Positions 1 through 8,124 of a stretch of 64,000 nucleotides of DNA are shown one piece after another. Every line of letters starts with the position of its first letter. The stretch's first letter is position 1. The position numbers and the translations under genes are program-made. Source of the stretch: Streptomyces flaveolus (GTDB lineage Bacteria; Actinomycetota; Actinomycetes; Streptomycetales; Streptomycetaceae); contig NZ_BMRV01000014.1 in the NCBI RefSeq assembly GCF_014648815.1, forward strand, positions 124,001 to 188,000. The letters run 5' to 3'. The notes below the pieces were generated by a model. The model was not told where the DNA came from and made no database searches. It saw only the letters and a list, made by a program, of their open reading frames with translations.

Positions 1-1776
1 CGGCAGCCGCAGGGTCGTACGGTCCTCGGTCTCCCGGCCGTTGATGTGCGGGTCGTTGCCCGCCACCACCACGACCACGTCGGCCCCGGCCGCGGCCCGC
101 GTCACCGCCTCCTCGCCGCGCTCGGCGACGACCAGCTCGAAGACCTCGCCGCCCGCGTCGTCCGCGGCAACCTTCACGCCGTCGGCGGCGACACAGACGG
201 GACGACCCGTCCCCAGGTGCCGGAGGAGGTGCCCGTTCCCGTGGGGCTCCAGGCGGAACGTCTCCTGCACGACCCAGCCGCCGGGCTGGTCGGCGGAGGC
301 GCGGACGAAGCCGTCCTCGGCGACGGACAGGTACCGGCCGTCGTGGGCGCGCAGGGTGAGCACCCCCTCGCCCCAGTCGACGAGCGCGAGTTCGCTGCCG
401 GTGGCGTCGGTGGTGAGCGGCGGCAGGTCGGTGCGGCCGGCGATCAGGGCCGGGTCGAGGGCGCCCTCGGCGCCGGGCCCCCCGTCGGGGGAGTCCTCTG
501 CCGGGAGCACGTGCAGAAACGTACCGGCGGCGGTCCTCAGCCGGACCCGGTCCACGCCCTCCGCGAAGCTGACGTTCTGCGCGCCGAACCGCTCGTACAG
601 GCCCTCCAGCGGGGTGGAGCGGTGCAGGAGCGTGCCGCTGTACCAGTCGAGCTTGCACTCGTCGGCGAGCAGTCCGACGACGGCGACACGGGTGTCCGGG
701 GCCAGCGGCAGCACGCCGTCGTTCCTGAGCAGGACGACCGCCTGCTCGGCGGCCTCCAGGGCCAGCGCGCGGTGCTCCGGGGTGTCGAAGTCGGCGGTGG
801 CGGCGTACGGGTCCAGCTCCGGGTCGAACTCGCCGAGGCGGAAGCGGACCGCGAGCTGGCGGCGCACGGCCGCGTCGAGGTCGGCCTCGGTGAGGAGCCC
901 CTGCCCGAGGGCGCCCCGGACGCGCGCGACGATCTTCGTGGAGTCCGTGCCGTGGTCGGTGAAGCTGTCCACCCCGGCGTGCAGCGCGGCGGCGGTCGCC
1001 TCCTCGTGGGTGTCGAAGTAGTGCTCGGAGTCGACCAGGTTGGAGGGGGCGCCGGCGTCCGAGCAGACCAGCAGCTCCTCGTCCGTCCAGGTGCGCAGCT
1101 GCTCGCGCAGGTACGGGGAGACGTGGTTCGGGCGGCCGTTGACCAGGTTGTACGCGGGCATCACTCCGGCCACCGCGCCCGCCTCGACCGTCTCGCGGAA
1201 GGCGCGCAGGTCGTACTCGTGCAGGACGCGCGGGCGGACGGACGACGAGGAGGTGTCCCGGTCGGTCTCGTTGTTGTGGGCGAGCCAGTGCTTGAGCACG
1301 GGCGCCGTGCGCCAGTACGTCGGATGGCTGCCGCGCAGTCCGCGGGTGTAGGCGGTGGCGATGGCCGAGGTGAGCCTCGGGTCCTCCGAGTAGCCCTCCT
1401 CGTTGCGGCCCCACAGGGGGTGGCGCAGCAGGTTGACGGTCGGGGACCACACGTTGAGGCCGACGCGTTCGTCGCGGGCACGCATCGCCCGGGCCTCCTT
1501 GGACACCGCCTCGCCGACCCGGCGCACCAGGTCCTCGTTCCAGGTGGCGCCGAGGCCCACGGCCTGCGGGAACACGGTCGCCGGGCCCATCCAGGCCACC
1601 CCGTGCAGCGCCTCCTGGCCGGTGCGGAACGCGGCGATGCCGAGCCGCTCGACGGCCGGGGCGAACTGGTGCAGGAACGCGGTCTTCTCGTCGAGCGTCA
1701 GCCGCGACATCAGGTCGTCGACGCGCTTCCCGAACGGCAGGTGCGGATCACGGAAAGGCGGCGTGGGTGCGGTCAC
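1..1776 (-). CDS. GH3 beta-glucosidase/beta-xylosidase-type glycosidase (3' end beyond window)
   Basis: The first 592 codons of a glycoside hydrolase family 3 enzyme are present; the C-terminus lies off the window edge. I start at GTG 1776 because AAGGGG lies about 8 bases upstream. Visible family marks are the N-terminal FGKRVDDLMSRLTLDEK block, the KHWLAHNNE stretch, and VCSDAGAP near residue 240, whose Asp is the expected catalytic nucleophile. Between the two GH3 lobes (about residues 375-530) is an inserted beta-trefoil/fascin-like stretch (GVLTLRAHDGRYLSVAEDG). There is no signal peptide, so it should act in the cytoplasm. Beside six other xyloglucan-type enzymes, it most likely removes glucose from the non-reducing end of imported, debranched oligosaccharides. 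A beta-xylosidase or arabinosidase activity cannot be excluded from sequence. It is divergent from the transporter operon and has its own operator. Confidence 0.9.
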   Translation of the reverse strand, partial: MTAPTPPFRDPHLPFGKRVDDLMSRLTLDEKTAFLHQFAPAVERLGIAAFRTGQEALHGVAWMGPATVFPQAVGLGATWNEDLVRRVGEAVSKEARAMRARDERVGLNVWSPTVNLLRHPLWGRNEEGYSEDPRLTSAIATAYTRGLRGSHPTYWRTAPVLKHWLAHNNETDRDTSSSSVRPRVLHEYDLRAFRETVEAGAVAGVMPAYNLVNGRPNHVSPYLREQLRTWTDEELLVCSDAGAPSNLVDSEHYFDTHEEATAAALHAGVDSFTDHGTDSTKIVARVRGALGQGLLTEADLDAAVRRQLAVRFRLGEFDPELDPYAATADFDTPEHRALALEAAEQAVVLLRNDGVLPLAPDTRVAVVGLLADECKLDWYSGTLLHRSTPLEGLYERFGAQNVSFAEGVDRVRLRTAAGTFLHVLPAEDSPDGGPGAEGALDPALIAGRTDLPPLTTDATGSELALVDWGEGVLTLRAHDGRYLSVAEDGFVRASADQPGGWVVQETFRLEPHGNGHLLRHLGTGRPVCVAADGVKVAADDAGGEVFELVVAERGEEAVTRAAAGADVVVVVAGNDPHINGRETEDRTTLRLP

Positions 1777-1812
1777 GTGGAGATCCCCTTGCGATGGAGC
1801 GGCGAGACGCTT

Positions 1813-1826
1813 TCGAAGCGCTTCGA
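1813..1826. promoter_or_regulatory. LacI-family operator, copy 1
   Basis: Perfect palindrome TCGAAGCGCTTCGA. It overlaps the end of the -10 hexamer and the start-point region of the leftward promoter for the GH3 gene, which suits direct repression. The same core is found at 2004, 16621 and 16705. GAAGCGCTTC-type cores with a central CG step are typical of LacI/GalR proteins, and such a gene lies at 15588-16601. Confidence 0.8.
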
Positions 1827-1855
1827 TGCTCATTCGGCTCCGGTGCGGGTGTCAA
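1827..1855 (-). promoter_or_regulatory. Sigma-70-type promoter for GH3 gene
   Basis: Read on the minus strand, a consensus -35 TTGACA (1850-1855) is followed after 17 bases by TGAGCA (1827-1832); GAGCAT at 18 bases is the alternative -10. The operator at 1813-1826 sits directly downstream. Spacing and the perfect -35 support it; no start site is proven. Confidence 0.5.
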
Positions 1856-1964
1856 GCCGTCTCCACGGACGAACTCCGACTTCTCGTCACTCTCCAAGTG
1901 CGGCACGAACACGGTCAATCGCTCGCCCACCCGGCACGCCTCGGAGGAATCTTGGAAGCGGCCC

Positions 1965-1993
1965 TTGTGCGCCCTCAGGCGTTCACTTAACCT
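1965..1993 (+). promoter_or_regulatory. Candidate promoter for the transporter/glycosidase operon
   Basis: TTGTGC (1965-1970), a 17-base spacer and TAACCT (1988-1993) form an acceptable, not strong, sigma-70-type promoter. The second operator (2004-2017) would begin at about +4, so a bound repressor would block initiation or early elongation. Confidence 0.4.
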
Positions 1994-2003
1994 CGCAGCA
2001 ACA

Positions 2004-2017
2004 TCGAAGCGCTTCGA
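2004..2017. promoter_or_regulatory. LacI-family operator, copy 2
   Basis: Second perfect copy of the 14-base palindrome TCGAAGCGCTTCGA, 178 bases from the first when centres are compared. It lies just downstream of the rightward promoter candidate and 152 bases before the lipoprotein start. Paired sites at this distance could also allow looping by a tetrameric repressor, which is inference. Confidence 0.8.
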
Positions 2018-2169
2018 CTACGGAACCGGTGAACCAGGCACGCGCCGGGGGTGCGTCCGGAACCGCGTATTCCTCCGACGACCGCTTCAGCTCAGCCAGT
2101 TCCACTGAAGACACCGCAGCCGACGGCAACACCGCCGGGTGTCCTGGTGCGCCATGAAGGGTTGACGCA

Positions 2170-3855
2170 ATGACGCCGAACGCCGCCTCCGGCCCCAGCC
2201 GGAGAAAGTTCCTCGCCTCCACGGCGGTCGCCACCGCAGCGGTGGCGGGTGGAATGCCGCTGCTGACCGCCTGCGGCGGATCCGACGGCGGCTCGCGCGA
2301 CGGCACCACGTCGGGCAAGGACGCGGAGAAGTTGCTGCCGGCGTACGTGGCCAGCAACGTGGTCACCCCCGACATCCCCAGCAAGAACGGCTCCGCGGTC
2401 GGCTTCACCGGCAAGCTGGAGCTCGCGGACCTCAAGACCTCGGTGCCCGAGAAGCTCGGCAAGGGCGGCAGGGTCACCATCATGTCGCCGTTCTGGGGGT
2501 CCCCGCCGAAGGCGGACAACGCCTACTACAAGGCGATGAACGACCTCATCGGCGTCGACGTGGTCTGGCAGAACCAGGACGGCAACACCTACGACCAGAA
2601 GCTCGGCGCGGTACTCGCCTCCAGCGAGGTGCCCGACGTGGTCGTCGTGCCCGGCTGGAACATGACCGGCAAGATCCCCAGCGCCATCATCGGCAAGTTC
2701 GCCGACCTCGGCCCGTACCTCTCCGGCGACGCCGTCAAGGAGTACCCCAACCTCGCCGCGATCCCCACCGACGCCTGGCAGCGGTCCATCTTCGGCGGCA
2801 AGCTGCTCGGCCTGCCGATGCCGTCCTCGTACGTGTCCGGCATCGTGCCGCTGTACCGGCAGGACATCTTCGAGAAGGAGGGCTACGAAGTCCCCCGGTC
2901 CTGCGCCGAGTTCATGGCACTGGCCAAGGACGCCACCAACGCGAAGGCCAAGCGCTGGGCCTGCCTGGACATGAAGTGGACCGCCTTCAACGCCTTCGGT
3001 GTGCTCTCCGGCAACGAGAAGTCGCTCGGCTGGAACCAGGTCGACGGCAAGCTGATCCACCGCGCCGAGACCGACGAGTACCTCGAGGCGCTGGAGTGGA
3101 CGCGCAAGCTGTTCGCCGCCGGGGTCGTGCACCCCGACGCCAAGCTCGGCAAGAGCAACGCCACCGACCCCGGCCCCAAGTTCGCCGCCGGCGAGTTCCT
3201 CGTCTACAACCAGGACATGTCGCAGTGGTGGAGCCGCACCGCGGAACAGGCCACCCAGAATCCCGAGTTCAAGATCTGGGGCATGGACTTCTTCGGGCAC
3301 GACGGCGGCGACCCCACCCTGTGGGCGCAGAACCCGGCCAGCATCTTCGCCTTCGTCAACAAGAAGGCGTCCAAGTCCGTGATCCGCGACGTGCTGGCCG
3401 TCGCCAACGTCACCGCCGCGCCGTACGGCACCAAGGAGTACATGGCGACCAACTACGGCGTGGAGGGCACCCACTACACCGTCGAGGACGGCGTGCCCAC
3501 CAAGACCGACCAGGGCAACATCGACGTGATGAACGCCTTCGTCATGGTGGCGAGCCCCGCGGCGACCATCGCCCACCCCGACTTCCCCGAGGTCGCCAAG
3601 GGGCAGGTCGAGTGGCAGCAGCGGATGGGCGCCTTCACCAAGAAGCCCACGTTCTACGGCATGCAGATCGTCGAGCCCGCCCGCTACACCAACCTCTCCA
3701 ACGACTTCGAGCAGCTGGAGGACGACATCGTCCGCGGCCGCAAGAAGGTCAGCGACATGCAGCAGGCCGTCTCCGACTGGCGGAGCAAGGGCGGCGACGA
3801 ACTGCGCGACTGGTACAAGAAGCTGCTCGACGAGAACGGCACGGCGGCGAACTGA
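2170..3855 (+). CDS. Sugar ABC transporter substrate-binding lipoprotein
   Basis: A 561-residue extracellular solute-binding protein of family 1, in the larger LipO-like size class that usually accompanies LplB/LplC-type permeases. The N-terminus has a twin-arginine signal (SRRKFLAS) followed by the lipobox LTAC with Cys35 as the lipid-modified residue, so it is expected on the outer face of the membrane. ATG 2170 is preceded by GAAGG. It opens a run of seven closely spaced genes ending at 13116. Given the glycosidases downstream, the likely ligand is a xyloglucan oligosaccharide; the exact ligand cannot be read from the sequence. Confidence 0.93.
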   Translation: MTPNAASGPSRRKFLASTAVATAAVAGGMPLLTACGGSDGGSRDGTTSGKDAEKLLPAYVASNVVTPDIPSKNGSAVGFTGKLELADLKTSVPEKLGKGGRVTIMSPFWGSPPKADNAYYKAMNDLIGVDVVWQNQDGNTYDQKLGAVLASSEVPDVVVVPGWNMTGKIPSAIIGKFADLGPYLSGDAVKEYPNLAAIPTDAWQRSIFGGKLLGLPMPSSYVSGIVPLYRQDIFEKEGYEVPRSCAEFMALAKDATNAKAKRWACLDMKWTAFNAFGVLSGNEKSLGWNQVDGKLIHRAETDEYLEALEWTRKLFAAGVVHPDAKLGKSNATDPGPKFAAGEFLVYNQDMSQWWSRTAEQATQNPEFKIWGMDFFGHDGGDPTLWAQNPASIFAFVNKKASKSVIRDVLAVANVTAAPYGTKEYMATNYGVEGTHYTVEDGVPTKTDQGNIDVMNAFVMVASPAATIAHPDFPEVAKGQVEWQQRMGAFTKKPTFYGMQIVEPARYTNLSNDFEQLEDDIVRGRKKVSDMQQAVSDWRSKGGDELRDWYKKLLDENGTAAN

Positions 3856-3881
3856 CCGGTACCGAGGCGAGGAGAACGGCC

Positions 3882-4919
3882 GTGTCCCACAGCACGGTGC
3901 CCCGGACCAGGGCCGAGGCCGACGCGACGAAGAAGACCCCGGCGGCGTCCGACGACGCCGCCCGCTCCCGCAAGGGAAAGCCGCACTCAGGGAAGCTGAG
4001 CCTCAGGCTGAGGTTCCGACGCGACCGCGTCCTGATACTGATGACGCTGCCGGCCGTCCTGCTGGTGCTGCTCTTCAACTATGTGCCGATCCTCGGCAAC
4101 GTCGTCGCCTTCCAGGAGTACGACCCCTACATCAGCGACAACGGGATCGTCTCCATCCTGCACAGCCCCTGGGTGGGCCTGGAGAACTTCCAGCGGATCT
4201 TCGAGGACTCCGCCTTCTGGAACGCCGTGCGGAACACGCTGGTGCTGTTCCTCCTCCAGCTCGTGCTGTATTTCCCGGTCCCCATCCTGCTCGCGCTGCT
4301 CATCAACAGCGTGGTCCGGCCCCGGGTGCGGGCGATCTCGCAGGCCATCCTCTACCTGCCGCACTTCTTCTCGTGGGTGCTGGTCATCGCCGTCTTCCAG
4401 CAGCTGTTCGGCGGGGCGGGACTGCTGTCCCAGCTGCTGCGCGACCACGGGTACGACGGTCTCAGCCTCATGACCGACCCGGACACCTTCAAGTTCCTGG
4501 TCACCGCGCAGAGCGTGTGGAAGGACGCCGGCTGGGGGATCATCGTCTTCCTCGCCGCGCTCGCCTCGGTCAGTCCCGACCTGTACGAGGCCGCCGCGAT
4601 GGACGGCGCGAACCGCTGGCGCCGCATGTGGCACGTCACGCTGCCCGCGCTGCGCCCGGTGATCGCCCTGCTGCTGGTGCTGCGCGTCGGCGACGCCCTG
4701 ACGGTCGGCTTCGAACAGATCCTGCTGCAACGCGACGCCGTCGGACCGGGAGCCGCGGAGGTCCTCGACACCTTCGTGTGGTGGAACGGCGTACGCAACC
4801 AGGACTTCGGCTACGCGGCCGCCGCGGGACTCGTCAAGGGCGTCATCAGTCTCGGCCTGGTCCTGATCGCGAACAAGGTGGCCCACCTCATGGGCGAGCA
4901 GGGGGTGTACAAGAAGTGA
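3882..4919 (+). CDS. ABC transporter permease, LplB-like
   Basis: A 345-residue inner-membrane permease of the carbohydrate uptake class. The first 45 residues are hydrophilic and basic; six hydrophobic segments follow, starting VLILMTLPAVLLVLL. The EAA contact loop for the ATPase (YEAAAMDGANRWRRMW) is near residue 236. GTG 3882 is chosen because GGCGAGGAG lies upstream and because earlier in-frame codons read through the end of the preceding gene. It follows the lipoprotein by 26 bases and overlaps the next permease by four. No ATP-binding subunit is present; Streptomyces carbohydrate importers of this type commonly share the ATPase MsiK encoded elsewhere. Confidence 0.92.
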   Translation: MSHSTVPRTRAEADATKKTPAASDDAARSRKGKPHSGKLSLRLRFRRDRVLILMTLPAVLLVLLFNYVPILGNVVAFQEYDPYISDNGIVSILHSPWVGLENFQRIFEDSAFWNAVRNTLVLFLLQLVLYFPVPILLALLINSVVRPRVRAISQAILYLPHFFSWVLVIAVFQQLFGGAGLLSQLLRDHGYDGLSLMTDPDTFKFLVTAQSVWKDAGWGIIVFLAALASVSPDLYEAAAMDGANRWRRMWHVTLPALRPVIALLLVLRVGDALTVGFEQILLQRDAVGPGAAEVLDTFVWWNGVRNQDFGYAAAAGLVKGVISLGLVLIANKVAHLMGEQGVYKK

Positions 4920-5869
4920 CCACCGTGCAGGAAGTGACCGCCGTGAACGACAAGCCCGCGCGCGGGCCCGGCCGGTGGGCGGCGCCGCCCCGGCCGGTGT
5001 GGGAGGAGAAACCCAGCCGGGCCGGACTCGCCGGCAAGGGGCTGGTGCTGCTCCTGGCCTGCCTGGGCATCCTCTTCCCGCTGTGGATCGTCGTCGTCAC
5101 CAGCCTCTCCTCGCGCAAGGCCATCGACGAGGCCGGCGGGCTGGTGATGATCCCGAAGGACATCACCTTCGTCGCCTACCAGGAACTGCTCAGCGGCGGC
5201 CAGGTCACCCGCGCCGCGCTCGTCAGCATCGGCATCACCCTCGTCGGCACGCTGTTCTCGATGGCGGTGTCGGTGCTGTGCGCCTACGGCCTGTCCCGCA
5301 GCGGCTCGCTGGGCCACCGCTGGATCCTCATGGTGCTGCTGGCCACGATGTTCTTCAGCGCGGGCCTCATCCCCACCTACCTGCTGGTGCAGTCCCTCGG
5401 CCTGACGGACAGCTACCTCGCGCTGATCCTGCCCAGCGCGATCAGCGTCTTCAACATCCTGGTGCTGCGCGGCTTCTTCATGGGCATCTCCCAGGAGCTG
5501 ACCGACAGCGCCCGCATCGACGGCGCCGGGGACCTGCGCATCCTGTGGCAGATCGTCCTGCCGCTGTCCCGCGCGGTCGTCGCGGTGATCACCCTGTTCT
5601 ACGCCGTGGGCTACTGGAGCGCGTGGTTCAACGCCTCCCTGTACCTCAACGACCAGGACATGCTGCCCCTGCAGAACGTCATGATCCAGCTCGTGCAGAA
5701 GCAGGAGGCGCCCGTCGGTCTCGGGCAGGCCATCAAGACCGGTGAGCTCTCCGGTCTGGCCGTGCAGATGGCCGTGATGGTCATGGCGCTGCTGCCCGTG
5801 GCCGTGCTGTCGCCGTTCGTCCAGCGTCACTTCAAGAAGGGGATGCTGACCGGTGCGGTGAAGGGGTGA
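4916..5869 (+). CDS. ABC transporter permease, LplC/YtcP-like
   Basis: A 317-residue second permease (COG0395 type). A proline-rich N-terminal tail precedes GLVLLLACLGILFPLWIVVV and five further hydrophobic segments. The EAA-like loop SARIDGAGDLRILWQ lies near residue 195. GTG 4916 overlaps the stop of the first permease in a GTGA arrangement; GTGs at 4925 and 4943 are also in frame, so the true N-terminus may be up to nine residues shorter. With its partner it should form the membrane channel for the sugar bound by the lipoprotein. Confidence 0.9.
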   Translation: MTTVQEVTAVNDKPARGPGRWAAPPRPVWEEKPSRAGLAGKGLVLLLACLGILFPLWIVVVTSLSSRKAIDEAGGLVMIPKDITFVAYQELLSGGQVTRAALVSIGITLVGTLFSMAVSVLCAYGLSRSGSLGHRWILMVLLATMFFSAGLIPTYLLVQSLGLTDSYLALILPSAISVFNILVLRGFFMGISQELTDSARIDGAGDLRILWQIVLPLSRAVVAVITLFYAVGYWSAWFNASLYLNDQDMLPLQNVMIQLVQKQEAPVGLGQAIKTGELSGLAVQMAVMVMALLPVAVLSPFVQRHFKKGMLTGAVKG

Positions 5870-5928
5870 GGTTCCGGTACGCCCCTTGGGTTTCTCCACT
5901 CCCTGTCCCTTGCAGAGCGAGGTATCTC

Positions 5929-8124
5929 ATGTCCACGTTCCGCCCGAACAGACGCGCCGTACTCGCCGGGGCGGCGGCCGGTGCCGTGCTGGCCGCCGTT
6001 CCTGTCGCCCCCGCGCGAGCCCGGGCTGCCGAAGGCGGCGGGGACACCCCCTACCACTGGCGCAACGTCGTCATCGGGGGCACCGGATTCGTCACCGGCG
6101 TCATGTTCCATCCCCGCGTCCGCGGGCTCGCCTACGCCCGCACCGACATCGGCGGCGCCTACCGCTGGGACGACCGCGCCGGCCGCTGGACGCCGCTGCT
6201 CGACCACCTCGGCTGGGACGACTGGAACCTGCTCGGCGTCGAGGCGATGGCCGTCGACCCCGCCCACCCGGACCGGCTCTACCTGGCCTGCGGCACCTAC
6301 GCCCAGGCCTGGGCGGGCAACGGCGCGATCCTGCGCTCCGACGACCGCGGCACCACCTGGCAGCGCACCGACCTCACCGTGAAGCTCGGCGCCAACGAGG
6401 ACGGCCGGGGCACCGGCGAGCGGCTCCTGGTCGACCCGCGCGACAGCGGCACCCTCTGGCTGGGCACCCGGCACGACGGGCTGTGGAGGTCCACGGACCG
6501 GGGCGCCACCTGGGCCCCCGCCCCCGGCTTCCCGGCCGCCCCGACCGGCACCGGACAGGGCGTGACCCTCCTCGTGGCCGCCGGCCGCACCGTGTACGCC
6601 GGCTGGGGCGACGCCGACGGCACTGCGCCGAACCTGTTCCGCACGGCCGACGGCCTCACCTGGGACGCCGTCCCCGGGCAGCCCTCCACCGCCGCGGCGA
6701 GGGTCCCGGTCCGTGCCGCGTACGACGGGCACATCCGCGAGCTGTACGTGACGTACGCCGACGCACCCGGACCCAACGGGCAGTCCACCGGCAGCGTGCA
6801 CAAGCTGCGCACCACGAACGGCCGCTGGACCGACGTCACGCCCCTCGCGCCGGGCGGCAACGACACCTTCGGCTACGGCGGCGTCGCCGTCGACGCCCGC
6901 CGCCCCGGCACCGTCGTCGTCTCCACCAACAACCGCTGGGCGGCGGTCGACACCCTGTTCCGGACCACCGACGGCGGCCGGACCTGGACGTCCCTCAAGG
7001 ACTCCGCCGTCCTCGACGTGTCGGAGACGCCCTACCTCGAATGGGGCGAGGAACAGCCCAAGTTCGGCTGGTGGATCCAGGCCGTCGCCCTCGACCCGTA
7101 CGACTCGCGGCACGTCCTCTACGGCACCGGCGCCACCGTCTACGGCACCCGCGACCTCAGACGCTGGGCCCCGCGGATCCGCGGCCTGGAGGAGACGTCC
7201 GTGACCCACCTGATCTCGCCCCCGGCGGGCCAGGCGCACTTGCTCAGCGGGTCGCGGGACATCGGCGTGATGTACCACGAGCGGCTCACCGCCTCACCGG
7301 CCCGCGGCATGGCGACGAACCCCGTCTCCGGATCCGCGACGGGCCTCGCGCAGGCGGCGCGCAGACCGGCGTACGTCGTCCGGGCGGGCTGGGGCGATCA
7401 CGGCAACGGCGCGTACTCGGGCGACGGCGGCATCACCTGGACGCCCTTCGCGGCCCAGCCGGCCCTCGCCGAGGAAGCGCCCGGACCGATCGCCGTCAAC
7501 GCCGACGGCAGCGTCCTGCTGTGGTCCTTCGTGCACTGGGACGGCACCAGGTACCCGGCCCACCGTTCCGCGGACAACGGCACCACCTGGTCCGAGGTCC
7601 CCACCTTCCCGAAGGGCGCCGTACCGGTCGCCGACCCGGCCGACCCGGCGCGCTTCTACGCGTACGACACCGACACCGGAACGCTGCTCGCCAGCACCGA
7701 CGGCGGCCTCTCCTTCAGCGCCCGCGCGACCGGACTGCCGTCCGGGGACAGCCAGTTCAAGCTGGTCGCGGCGCCCGGCCGGTCCGGCGACCTGTGGCTG
7801 AGCACCAAGGGGAACGGGCTGCACCGCTCGACCGACGGAGGCGCCACCTTCACCAGGGTCGACAGCTGCCGGTCCTCCTACACCCTCGGCTTCGGCAAGG
7901 CCGCCGACGGCGCCGGCTACCCGGCGATCTACCAGGTCGGCTCCACCGAGGCCGTCACCGCCGTCTACCGCTCCGACGACGAGGCGAAGAGCTGGACGCG
8001 GATCAACGACGACCGGCACCAGTGGGGCTGGACCGGCGAGACCATCACCGGCGACCCGCGCGTCCACGGCCGCGTCTACCTCGCCACCAACGGGCGCGGC
8101 ATCCAGTACGGGGAGCCCAGATGA
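5929..8124 (+). CDS. Secreted GH74 endo-xyloglucanase
   Basis: A 731-residue family 74 glycoside hydrolase, which cuts the glucan backbone of xyloglucan. The N-terminus RPNRRAVLAGAAAG is a twin-arginine signal followed by a hydrophobic stretch and an alanine-rich cleavage region (PARARAAEG). The catalytic-site motif YARTDIGGAYRW gives Asp73 as one expected catalytic acid. Several Asp-box/BNR turns (TTDGGRTWT, STDGGATFT) mark the two seven-bladed propellers. There is no carbohydrate-binding module after the catalytic region, unlike many secreted family members. ATG 5929 is preferred over ATG 5866 because GAGCGAGG precedes it and the signal sequence begins there. The stop overlaps the next start (ATGA). 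Confidence 0.93.
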   Translation: MSTFRPNRRAVLAGAAAGAVLAAVPVAPARARAAEGGGDTPYHWRNVVIGGTGFVTGVMFHPRVRGLAYARTDIGGAYRWDDRAGRWTPLLDHLGWDDWNLLGVEAMAVDPAHPDRLYLACGTYAQAWAGNGAILRSDDRGTTWQRTDLTVKLGANEDGRGTGERLLVDPRDSGTLWLGTRHDGLWRSTDRGATWAPAPGFPAAPTGTGQGVTLLVAAGRTVYAGWGDADGTAPNLFRTADGLTWDAVPGQPSTAAARVPVRAAYDGHIRELYVTYADAPGPNGQSTGSVHKLRTTNGRWTDVTPLAPGGNDTFGYGGVAVDARRPGTVVVSTNNRWAAVDTLFRTTDGGRTWTSLKDSAVLDVSETPYLEWGEEQPKFGWWIQAVALDPYDSRHVLYGTGATVYGTRDLRRWAPRIRGLEETSVTHLISPPAGQAHLLSGSRDIGVMYHERLTASPARGMATNPVSGSATGLAQAARRPAYVVRAGWGDHGNGAYSGDGGITWTPFAAQPALAEEAPGPIAVNADGSVLLWSFVHWDGTRYPAHRSADNGTTWSEVPTFPKGAVPVADPADPARFYAYDTDTGTLLASTDGGLSFSARATGLPSGDSQFKLVAAPGRSGDLWLSTKGNGLHRSTDGGATFTRVDSCRSSYTLGFGKAADGAGYPAIYQVGSTEAVTAVYRSDDEAKSWTRINDDRHQWGWTGETITGDPRVHGRVYLATNGRGIQYGEPR

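Larger units (their letters stand above)
1777..2169. promoter_or_regulatory. Divergent control region between GH3 gene and transporter operon
   Basis: This 393-base region has no gene. It holds two identical 14-base palindromes (1813-1826 and 2004-2017), a leftward promoter candidate (1827-1855) and a rightward one (1965-1993), each listed separately. The layout indicates one repressor controlling both directions. Confidence 0.8.

Noticed and set aside
46..2157. Long plus-strand reading frame over the GH3 gene
   Set aside because: It is the antisense of a clear GH3 protein; its sequence is Gly/Arg/Val-rich with no family pattern and it crosses both operators.
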